Origin: Erinaceus europaeus
Lineage: Eukaryota; Chordata; Mammalia; Eulipotyphla; Erinaceidae
Assembly (NCBI RefSeq): GCF_950295315.1
Contig: NC_080162.1
Coordinates: 68,299,760 to 68,363,759, forward strand
DNA: 64,000 bases
Direction of reading: 5' to 3'
Under the pieces are notes generated by a model, which was not told where the DNA came from, ran no database searches, and was given only the letters and a program-made list of their open reading frames with translations. How positions within the stretch are numbered: position 1 is the first letter of the stretch; each line of letters opens with the position of its first letter. Position numbers and translations under genes: made by a program. Below, one piece after another: positions 54,799 to 64,000 of this stretch.

Positions 54799-56168
54799 CC
54801 TAAAAAAGTCCCAAAACCTAGATATAGACCAGCTCCCATAAGATAGAGCATATGTTCACATGTATCCATAAATTAGGGCAAAATATATACCTGAAAGCAA
54901 AAATACACAATAGTCTCTAGTGAGTCAGTATTGAGTTCATAATGAAATAGTGTCTACTTAGACTTAGATTCCTTCCTCACCACCTACTTCCTATTACAGT
55001 TCTCTCACTCACTGTAAAGCTACCCTTATCAAAGCAGGACTGCCAAAGTTGAATAAGAGACTGGCATACTTTGAGGATGACTCTTTAGTCACTATCAGGC
55101 CACCCTATCAGCTGGGGCCCTAACCAGGGTGTCCTGAGATTCCCAAACAGACATGATGGGTCTAGACCTCAAAAAAATCACTCTCTCCATTGTTACCAGT
55201 CATCTCTATCAGGAACAACACAATAGACCCCTGTGTGGGCCCCCTTAGGACCTTGCCCTCAACTTGGATCAACAATGGTAAAGAATGTTCCATCCTCCCA
55301 AGGAAGGATGGACAACATACTCTATGCTACCTGATGAATATGGGTCAATATTGGAGCAGCTTGGAATGTTCCTACTCATGACCACAGCATGTGAGGTCAA
55401 ATCTACAGGGATGCAGAGGTCACAAAGGTTCCTAAGCTGACTATGGGCACCAGATCACATCAAATTGATGGAATTTATAGTCAACAATGTTTCTACCCCT
55501 TTCCCATATTAGGGCGCTACTCCCTTCCCTGATCCAGCTTTCTGGTACTTTTTTTCAGCCATGACATCATCTCCCTAGACAATAACTTAGATCTACCTGC
55601 ATATCAGATTTCAGGCTCAGGGGAAAAAATAAAAAGGTAAAAAAAAAAACTAGTATAATCACTGGCCCTTTGGAATTTAACTAAAATAGGCCTACTAGCT
55701 CTCTACAAAATAGAGGACCCCCAACTCTTCATCTGTACTATTCCAGTCTTTAGGCCCATGATTGGTCAACAATTTGTTTGGCTTTGAATGTTAACTTTCT
55801 TTTCAACCACGAGTTTCCAGATGCTAGCATGATGCCAACCAGACTCCCCTGGACAGAAAACCCCCCACCAATGTGTCCTGGAGCTCTGCTTCCCCAGAAC
55901 CCCACCCCACTAGGAAAAGAGAGAGGTAGGCTGGGAGTATGGATCAACCTGTCAACGCCTATGTTCATTGGGGAAGCAATTACAGAAGCCAGACCTTCCA
56001 CCTTCTGGATCCCACAGTGACCTTGGGTCCATACTCCCAGAGGGTTAAAGAATAGGAAAGCTATCAGGGGAAGGGATGAGATACAGAGTTCTGGTGGTGG
56101 GAATTGTGTGAAGCTGTACCCTTCTTATCTATGGTTTTGTCAATGTTTCCTTTTTATAAATAAAAAAA
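54799..56168 (+). mobile_element. L1 3' UTR insertion with 16-bp target duplication
   Basis: AAGAATTAAATAATGT at 54783-54798 and 56169-56184 brackets a 1.37-kb copy of the L1 3' UTR ending in TTTTTATAAATAAAAAAA. It retains the segment missing from the 59.7-kb L1. Confidence 0.94.
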
Positions 56169-56184
56169 AAGAATTAAATAATGT

Positions 56185-56689
56185 TACTGTGGAGATAGCA
56201 TAGTGGTTATAAAAAAAATGCTCATACCTGAAGCACGAAAAATATTTAAAAATGAAAACCCTGATATCCTTCACTGAAGTTTAAGCATTGATGAATCATT
56301 ATCCAAAAGTCCTACTAAAATTCCATCTGACTAATTTGCCCATTTGGAATAATTTATAAAGTCTAATGACATCTCCTCATTTCTATGCAAGACTCCACTG
56401 CTAATTTCTCAGTGAAAGTATAATAACTATAAAAGTATATTAAGTACCCTAAAGGAAAGTATAGTAAATATCCTAAAGAAACTTCCCAAAAGAAAACCAA
56501 TACAAGTAGCCAGGTGTAACATATTCTTTGTGGGTTGATTATCAAGTATAGAAATGTCTGGGAATCACAGGTTATTCTTTTCATTGGCAAGGTATAGGTA
56601 GAAAGGATAAAGGTTTAATTGACTTATGAAAGGTTAGAAGTGAAGTCAGTCAGAATGTGTGAGAGGAAAAGAACTGTAAAGAATGATGA
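56185..56689. other. No confident feature
   Basis: A type D SINE scrap (GTGGAGATAGCATAGTGGTT) at 56188-56235; the rest is non-repetitive. Confidence 0.4.
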
Positions 56690-57030
56690 AGTCACCTTCT
56701 TCACCTCGTCTTGGATGGGGTAAGATAAGCCAGAAAGAGAAGGATGAATATGGGATTATCTCACTCATGGAAACTTGAGAAATAAGAATTGAAGGGAAAA
56801 CAGAAAGTAGACTGGGCTTGGTGTATTGCACGAAATCAAAGGACTGGGGGGGGGGGTAGAGTGAGGGGGTGGGTTTAGGTCCTGGTTCATGATGGTGGCG
56901 GAGGACCTGGACTGGGAGTGAAAGTGTTTTGCAGAAAATTGAGAAGTTTTATTCACGTATCAACAACAGTGTTTACTGTAAATTATTAAACCCCTGTCCA
57001 TTAAACAAAGATAAATTACCAAAAAAAAAA
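56690..57030 (+). mobile_element. L1 3' end, older family
   Basis: TCACCTTCTTCACCTCGTCT, GTGTATTGCACGAAATCAAA, GTCCTGGTTCATGATGGTGG, poly-A end. Confidence 0.82.
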
Positions 57031-58344
57031 AAAAAAACAGTCACTGATGAAGGGAAGAGAAACAAAATGAACTGAAATAAAAGCATGGTTTTTTTTACAT
57101 GCTCTTTTAATTGAGTCTCTGTGTCTTTTAAACATCACTTGCTGACAATTTAAGGAAATAATGAAGCAACTTTTTATTCCAAACATTACTCAATAAAACA
57201 AACTCCAGATTTCAAGACAATATGTTAGCTACCACTACTGAATAGGAGGAACATTTCTGCCATAAGGAGAAATCAGATGTTTGGTTAATGTCTACATGTT
57301 CTTCTCAGTATTTTGAGATCAAAATGTCCATCTCCAAAGGCAGATTTGTTTGTTTGTAGAGTTGTTCATTTAATTTCAGCATCACTTCTAAAGTTTCCAG
57401 GGAAAAAGCCTAGGGGACTTTCCTTAAACATAATGTACTTTATTCTTTCAAATTTTTTTCTACTAACCATGGAATCTGGCATCTCTATTATTTGGGAGGG
57501 TGGTTGATTGAATCTCAGGAAGGCAGTGCAAGGACTCCGAGATACCAAGTACCCAGATGTTTCTCCTAGGTAATGTAGTAACTACCAGGCATTCTTCCTG
57601 AATATGATGAAATATGCACCTTGCAATCTAATAGAAATTGAAAGAGACTATTTCAATAGTGGATTTGAAGACATACAAATGGAAGAGATTAACAATCCAA
57701 TAACAAATTACATTTAGTTTTGAAACAAGTTAAATATTCATTTCAAGTAAATTGGCTTTTCTGACTATGATTACTTGGGATGTGGGCATAGAGAAATAAG
57801 AAAGTGAAAGATCTCAGAAGGATTCTAAGGGTGTAATCAGATTTCAGTTCACTAGTTGCAGTGTTAAAGACAGGAAACATAAGTACAATACCACTGCATT
57901 CTCAGATATTTAAATTACTTTTTACATTGTATTTTTTAATTTAATATTTTAGAACACAAATATTCTCACAAATATTGAAGTAGTTTTGTGATATTTTTAG
58001 TATACAGACATATAAAATCATTCTTGCTGAAGTTTATATGATTTGTATTTATCAAAATGCCAGAATATTCAGTCTACATTTTTGATAAAATTTCAAAATT
58101 TTTAATTCCTATATATTAAATTCTTAAATGAGTGGCTGTACATCCAATATTTTCAATGTTATTGTCCCTCAACTTATCTTGAAAGGTTTCTGCTAAGTAA
58201 TATAATATTTGCTTAACATACTTCATTTTTTTCTATTTGACAATGTTTTTTTTATTTTCTGTTACCAATGTTTTCTATTTGTCAATATTTTCTATTTATG
58301 GGGTAAACTACCCCCATAAAGAAGTCATGTTGCTAAGGAATAAA
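57031..58344. other. No supported feature
   Basis: 1.3 kb AT-rich, apparently non-repetitive; only short incidental frames. Confidence 0.4.
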
Positions 58345-58553
58345 AATTACAGTAAATTTTGGTGTATTGCAGCAAAGTAAGACTTGGGGGGGTTGTTAAG
58401 GTCTTGGAACATGATGGCAAGGAGGACATAGTGGGGGCTGAATTGTTATGTGGAAAATTGGGAAATGTTATCCATGTACACACTATTGTATTTTACCGCC
58501 AACTATAAACCATTAATCCCCCAACAACGAAATCAAAATAAACAAATAAATAA
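58345..58553 (+). mobile_element. L1 3' tail, older family
   Basis: TTTTGGTGTATTGCAGCAAA, GGTCTTGGAACATGATGGCA, TAAACCATTAATCCCCCAAC. Confidence 0.78.
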
Positions 58554-58626
58554 AAGATGTTGCTATACCTGTGTTTTACTGGGATGAAAACTGTAATATA
58601 TATATTTACACTAAAGAAAGGCAGCG

Positions 58627-58785
58627 TGGTCCAGGGGGTGGCATAGTGGATAAAGCATTAGACTCTCAAGTATGAGATCCTGCATTTGATCTCCAGCAAC
58701 ATGTGTGCAAGACTGATGTCTGGTTCTTTCTTTCTCTCCTCCTATTTCTCTCATTAATAAATAAATAAAATCTTTTAAAAAAGAA
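58627..58785 (+). mobile_element. SINE type C
   Basis: GTGGTCCAGGGGGTGGCATA head, GCATTTGATCTCCAGCAACA, TTAATAAATAAATAAAATCT tail. Confidence 0.92.
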
Positions 58786-58814
58786 GGCAGCTATTTTGCC
58801 TCAATTAAGCCTTG

Positions 58815-58998
58815 CTCTTTTATGTATTTTATCTATTTCTTTACTTATTGGATAGAGACAGAGAGAAGCTGAGATGTAAGGGGGATAGAGATGGATAGAG
58901 AAAGAGGGACAGCTGGAATACTGCTTAACCGCTCATGCTCATGAGTCCTTGTGCAAAGTAATATTTGAGCTCAACCAAGTGCTCCACCACCTGGCCAA
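58815..58998 (-). mobile_element. SINE type A, diverged
   Basis: Inverted: TTACTTATTGGATAGAGACA, GTGCTCCACCACCTGGCC head. Confidence 0.82.
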
Positions 58999-59516
58999 CA
59001 ATAAAGTCTTAGGAACTTGAGATAACTTCTTGAAATTTTAGAAAATATTGTAAGGCTATTCCCACAGTTTTATTACGACTTTCAAATAAATTATAACGAG
59101 CTTCAAATTAAAAAAGAAAAGACAAAAAATAAATCTCAAGTGAATTATAATACTTATGTCTAAATTTGATTTCTACATATGCTTAAAGTAGGAGCCGAGA
59201 TTTGCCTTATTTAAAAACCGTGTGAGACAAGAATTAGATTTCATAAATACATATGAAGCAACTGAGGATCAAAGATATTCAATGACTTTTTCAGGATCAC
59301 ACTGAAAAGTAAGACAGGTCAGGAATCTGATTCTATGGCTACACTCAGCATAGAAAGGAAAACCACTAATTTTTGTCAGTGATGACTTTGGAATGAAGTA
59401 CACCTTCACTTACCATTTTAGGGATCCTTTTGAAAAAATGGTGATTGCTTCAAAATCAACCATATTTGAGGAACTTTGACAATAATAAACATTATTCAAA
59501 AAATTACAGATGTTAA
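58999..59516. other. No supported feature
   Basis: Non-repetitive DNA. Confidence 0.4.
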
Positions 59517-59655
59517 TAGAGGGCAAGATAATTCACTGTGTAGAACATATGCCTTGTCATGTACAGCGAGGTTTGAACCTTATTACCACATGAGTACCAC
59601 AGCACTAGGGAAAGCTCAGGTACTAAGGTCTCTGTCATTCCTCTCTATGTTAGTG
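59517..59655 (+). mobile_element. SINE type E (old)
   Basis: CAAGATAATTCACTGTGTAG, GAGGTTTGAACCTTATTACC; its end is the L1 target site. Confidence 0.5.
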
Positions 59656-59673
59656 CAAAAGAAAAACAAAGGG

Positions 59674-61826
59674 ACACAACAAAAAAGGAAAACTACAGAC
59701 CAATATCTCTGATGAACATAGATGCCAAAATATTAAACAAGATCTTGGCCAACAGGATACAGCAGCACATCAAAAAGATTGTTAATCACGACCAAGTGGG
59801 ATTCATCCCAGGAATGCAAGGCTGGTTCAACATCTGTAAGTCAATCAATGTCATTCACCAATCAATAAAAGCAAAGCCAAAAACCACATGATTATCTCAA
59901 TAGATGGAGAGAAAGCCTTTGACAAAATCCAACACTCATTCATGATGAAAACTCTACAAAAAATAAGAATAGATGGGAAATTCTTCAAGATAGTGGAATC
60001 TATATATAGCAAACCTACAGCCAACATCATACACAATGGACAGAAGCTGAAAGCATTCCCCCTCAGATCAGGGACTAGACAGGGCTGTACACTATCACTG
60101 TTACTCTTCAACATACTATTGGAAGTACTTGCCATAGCAATCAGGCAAGAGAAAGAAATCAAAGGAATACAGATTGGAAGGGAAGAAGTCAAGCTCTCAC
60201 TATTTGCAGATGATACGATAATATACATAGAAAAACCTAAAGAATCCAGCAAAAACTACTGGAAGTTATTAGGCAATATAGCAAGGTGTCAGGCTACAAA
60301 ATCAGTGTACAAAAATCAGTGGCATTTCTTTATGCAAACACTAAATCTGAAGAAGAAGACATCCAGAAATCATTCCAATTTACTGTCTCAGCAAAATCAA
60401 TCAAATACCTAGGAATAAAGTTGACCAAAGAAGTGAAAGACTTGTATACTGAAAACTATGAGACGTTACTCAGGGAAATAGAAAATGATACCAAGAAATG
60501 GAAAGATATCCCATGCTCATGGATTGGAAGAATAAATATCATCAAAATGAATATTCTCCCCAGAGCCATATACAAATTTAATGCAATACCCATCAAAGCT
60601 CCACCAAGCTTCTTTAAGAGAATAGAATAAACACTACAATCATTTATCTGGAACCTGAAAACACCTAGAATTGCCAAAACCATCTGGAGGAAAAGAAACA
60701 GAAATGGAGGCATCACACTCCCAGACCTTAAACTATATTATAAAGCCATCATCATCAAAACAGCATGGTACTGGAACAAAAATAGGCACACAGACCAGTG
60801 GAACAGAATTGAAAGCCCAGAAATAAATCCCCACACCTATGGACATCTAATCTTTGATAAGGGGGCCAGAAGGATTAAATGGAAAAAGGAGGCTCTCTTC
60901 AATAAATGGTGCTGGGAAAACTTGGTTGTAACATACAGAAGAATGAAATTGAACCACTTTATCTCACCAGAAACAAAAATCAACCCCAAATGGATAAAAG
61001 ACCTGGATGTTAGACCAGAAACAATCAAATACTTAGAGGAAAACATTGGTAAAACAGTTTCCCACCTACACCACAAGGACATCTTTGATGAATCAAACCC
61101 AATTGCAAGGAAGACTAAAGCAGAAACAAAGCAATGGGACTACATCAAATTGAAAAGCTTCTGCACATCCAGAGAAACTATTAAACAAACAAAGAGACCC
61201 CTCACAGAATGGGAGAAGATCTTCACATGCCATACATCAGACAAGAAATTAATCACCAAAATATATAAAGAGCTCAGCAAACTTAGCACCAAAACAGCAA
61301 ATGACCCCATCCAAAAATGGGCAGAGGATATGAACAAAACATTCACCTCAGAGGAGATCCAAAAGGCTAACAAACATATGAAAAACTGCTCCAGGTCACT
61401 GATTGTCAGAGAAACGCAAATTAAGACAACATTGAGATAGCACCTCACTCCTGTAAGAATGGCATACATCAAAAAGGACAGCAGCAACAAATGCTGGAGA
61501 GGCTGTGGGGACAGAGGAACACTTTTGCATTGCTGGTGGGAATGTAAATTAGTACAGCCTCTGTGGAGAGCAGTCTGGAAAACTCCCAGAAGGTTATATA
61601 TGGACCTTCCATATGATCCAGTAATTCCTCTCCTGGGGTTATACCCCAAGGATTCCATAACACCCAACCAAAAAGAGACGTGTACTCCTATGTTCATAGC
61701 AGCACAATTCATAATAGCTAAAACCTGGAAGCAACCCAGGTGCCCAACAACAGATACTCGAGTGGCTGAGAAAGCTGTGGTATATATACACAATGGAATA
61801 CTATGCAGCTATCAAGAACAATGAAC
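59674..61826 (+). pseudogene. L1 ORF2 C-terminal half (RT and Cys-rich end), broken
   Basis: The translation starts in RT palm/fingers ([17 protein letters not shown]) and shows [34 protein letters not shown] and the catalytic FADD at about 60202. After RT come [12 protein letters not shown], the [19 protein letters not shown] block, and the C-terminal Cys-rich segment [19 protein letters not shown] at about 61490. Lesions are one-base frameshifts near 59880 and 60270, TAA at about 60628 and TAG at about 61438. After the second shift the remaining segments share one frame, so decay is modest. The endonuclease is lost by 5' truncation. The protein cannot be active. Confidence 0.93.
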
Positions 61827-63084
61827 CCACCTTCTCTGAACCAACTTGGACAGAGCTAGAAGAAATTATGTTAAGTGAGCTAAGTCAGAAAGATAAAGAT
61901 GAATATGGGATGATCCCACTCATCAACAGAAGTTGAGAAAGAAGATCTGAAAGGGAAACTAAAAGCAGGACCTGATCAAATTGTAAGTAGGGCACCAAAG
62001 TAAAAACCCTGTGGTGAAGGGTAGACATGTGGCTTCCTGGGCTGGTGGGGTGTGGGTGTGGGTGGATGGGATGGGACACAGTCTTTTGGTGGTGGGAATG
62101 GTGTTTACGTACACTCCTAGTAAAGCATAGTCATATAAATAACTAGTTAATTAATATGAGAAGGGGAAAATTAATTGTATGTCTCGAAGTTTTTAAAACA
62201 CAGACTGAGTCTTTTAAATATATAGGCTGTGTATTTGATATGCGGACTCTCTCAAAAGCCTAGACTAAGTAGATCAGAAGCAACCAATGGCACAGCTACA
62301 TACAAGATACTGGGTACTATACAGCAAACTCTAACAAAAGGACTTTTCAAAGTTAACCCAATTAACAATTAATGTGATGATAACATTAACTATCGATTGT
62401 CTTTTTGAACCTTAAGACAGCAGGAACCTCACATCTCCAGTATAGAGCCTCTACTTCCCCAGTCCTGGAACCCTTTGATAGGGCCCACTTTCCCGCATGC
62501 CTCTCCCAATCCATATCAAATAATATTGCATCTGCCGATCACAACCTAATCAACACAATGATTGCCACCTCAACATGCTTCACCTCAGACTGTGTCCAGA
62601 GACTTCACGTGTGGAATGACAACCCTTCAGCTTCATTACTCGGGTGAGACCTTTCTTTTCATAGTATTCTCTAATTCCATCCCAGGTGGTTCACTTTCTA
62701 ACAAAGTCCCAAAACCTAGATATAGACCAGGTTCTGTGAGAGAGAGAGCATATGTTCACACTTAACCATAAACTAGTGCAAAATATATACCTGAAAGCAG
62801 AAGTACACTAGAGTTTGCAGTGAGTACCCCCTAACACTTCCTCTCCTATTCCAAGCTTTGGGTCCATGATTGCTTATCAATTTGTTTGGCTTTGTATGTT
62901 AACTCTCTTTTCAGCCACCAGGTTCCAGATGCCATCAGGATGCCAGCCAGGCTTCCCTGGATTGAAGACCCCACCAATGTGTCCTGGAGCTCTGCTTCCC
63001 CAGAGACCCACCCTACTAGGGAAAGAGAGAGGCAGACTGGGAGTATGGACCAACCAGTCAATGTCCATGTTCAGCGGGGAAGCA

Positions 63085-63241
63085 ATTACAGAAGCCAGAC
63101 CTTCCACCTTCTACAACCCACGACCCTGGGTTCATGCTCCCAGAGGGATAGAGAATGGGAAAGCTATTACAGAAGCCAGACCTTCCACCTTCTACAACCC
63201 ACGACCCTGGGTTCATGCTCCCAGAGGGATAGAGAATGGGA
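63085..63241 (+). repeat. 81-bp tandem duplication in L1 3' UTR
   Basis: Starting at ATTACAGAAGCCAGACC, 63085-63165 is repeated from 63166 to about 63241 with no visible mismatch. Other L1 3' ends in the window have this sequence once. Confidence 0.97.
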
Positions 63242-63378
63242 GGGGGTGGGATATGGAGATTGGGTGGTGGGAATTGTGTGGAGTTGTACCCCTCCTACCT
63301 CATGGTTTTGTTAATTGATCCTTTCTTAAATAAAAAATAAATTAAAAAAAGAAAAAAAGAAAAAAGAAAAACAAAGGG

Positions 63379-63575
63379 GTGACCAGATGATGGCACAACT
63401 GGCTGAACACACATGTAATTATATGCAAGAACCAAGGTTCAAGCCCTCAGTCCCCATTTGCAAGAGAAAGCTTTGCGAATGGTGCTACAGGGTCTCTCTC
63501 TGTCCCTCTCTATCATCCCACTCCCTCTTGATTTCTGGCTTTTTCTATTCAATAAATAAATAAAGATAACAGAAC
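63379..63575 (+). mobile_element. SINE type A
   Basis: GACCAGATGATGGCACAACT head, AAGGTTCAAGCCCTCAGTCC B box, CAATAAATAAATAAAGATAA tail. It abuts the L1 3' target repeat. Confidence 0.9.
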
Positions 63576-64000
63576 ACTAAAAATGGAAACAAAAGCATAC
63601 CTGTGAGCAATGAAATTGCACTTGAGAAAGTTTTTGGTTAACATGTACACACACAGAGTTTATGTAGTACCTGCTACATTTAAGACACTGTTTTAGGCAC
63701 AAAGTTGAATGATGTGTCATATACTCTGGCATTTAGAACTTAAATGAACTGTGAAATTATCAGACCTAAATATCACCCTTTTACATTAGAATGTTTAGAA
63801 CTCAAGTTACAAAATTCCTGACTCGTAATCACAAAGCCATTTATTTGTAAACATGAAAATTATAACTCGGATTCCTGAAATCTGGACTAGTACTTCCTTC
63901 ATAATATATAGGGTTTTTGGAAAATTCAAGATGCATCTTTGCATAGAAAAAGATGGCATGACTTTTCTAGGACCATACCCTCACTATGAACTAACAATGG
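63576..64000. other. No supported feature
   Basis: Non-repetitive AT-rich DNA at the window end. Confidence 0.4.

Larger units (their letters stand above)
59674..63361 (+). mobile_element. 5'-truncated L1 with 17-bp target duplication
   Basis: AAAAGAAAAACAAAGGG occurs exactly at 59657-59673 and 63362-63378. The body begins in the ORF2 reverse transcriptase and runs through the ORF2 stop into a 1.5-kb 3' UTR. It ends TTTCTTAAATAAAAAATAAATT and an A-rich tail. The 3' UTR lacks about 780 bases present in the 17 kb, 19 kb and 54.8 kb copies, and carries an 81-bp tandem duplication. Confidence 0.96.

Noticed and set aside
61140..61793. 217-codon minus-strand open frame
   Set aside because: Antisense to the L1 ORF2 C-terminal region, whose sense motifs are clear.

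Overview
This window looks like gene-poor, AT-rich mammalian chromosomal DNA packed with retroelements. Several lineage-specific tRNA-derived SINE types (A box, a GGTTCRA-type B box and a CAATAAATAAATAAAGATA-like tail) and the sequence of the L1 3' ends suggest an insectivore, most likely a hedgehog (Erinaceus). The species call rests on recollection of those SINEs and was not checked by search. No intact cellular gene was found. SINE types are labelled here for convenience: A (3' end AATAAATAAAGATAAT), B (GGGCGGTAGCGCAGCGGGTTAA head, ACAACAATAA-rich tail), C (TGGTGCAGTGGATAAAGCA head), D (AGATAGCATAATGGTTATGC head) and E (older, gene-tRNA-like).

Layout. 1-3120: the 5' part of a minus-strand L1, with a promoter containing a repeated 460-bp-period module, an ORF1 with one nonsense codon, and an ORF2 endonuclease region that runs off the window edge. 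3546-5905: a decayed plus-strand L1 ORF2 split by two SINEs. 6237-10100: a compound class II (betaretrovirus-like) ERV relic with RNase H and integrase pieces, an LTR at 8056, a non-coding internal part and two polypurine-tract/LTR junctions. 11748-14278: a SINE split by a complete 2.3-kb non-autonomous ERV (LTR-PBS-internal-PPT-LTR). 14290-22070: old HAL1/L1 pieces and several L1 3' UTR copies. 22070-24590: AT-rich and simple repeats. 24598-25625: a multi-level nest of SINE, SINE, L1 3' end and solo LTR. 25630-34090: alternating SINEs, L1 tails and non-repetitive DNA. 34920-36588: the least repetitive block, with a possible last exon and 3' UTR of a cellular gene on the minus strand. 36975-51240: more SINEs and L1 tails. 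51808-53732: a second complete non-autonomous ERV, minus strand, with exact 6-bp target duplications, inside a HAL1-like relic. 54799-56168 and 59674-63361: L1 copies with clear target duplications, the second carrying half of ORF2.

How the parts relate. L1 is the presumed mobilising machinery for the SINEs; where target duplications could be read, they are 11-17 bp and A-rich. The two complete ERVs lack gag, pro, pol and env, yet keep LTRs, lysine-tRNA-type primer sites and polypurine tracts, so they would have depended on a helper related to the pol relic at 6.3-7.6 kb. They carry different LTRs but share internal modules, including a short leader ORF that starts just after the primer site with similar N-terminal sequence in both. 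That shared ORF, a 19-residue repeat in one of them, and a solo LTR that carries a primer-site tail inside its target duplication are the most unusual signals in the window.
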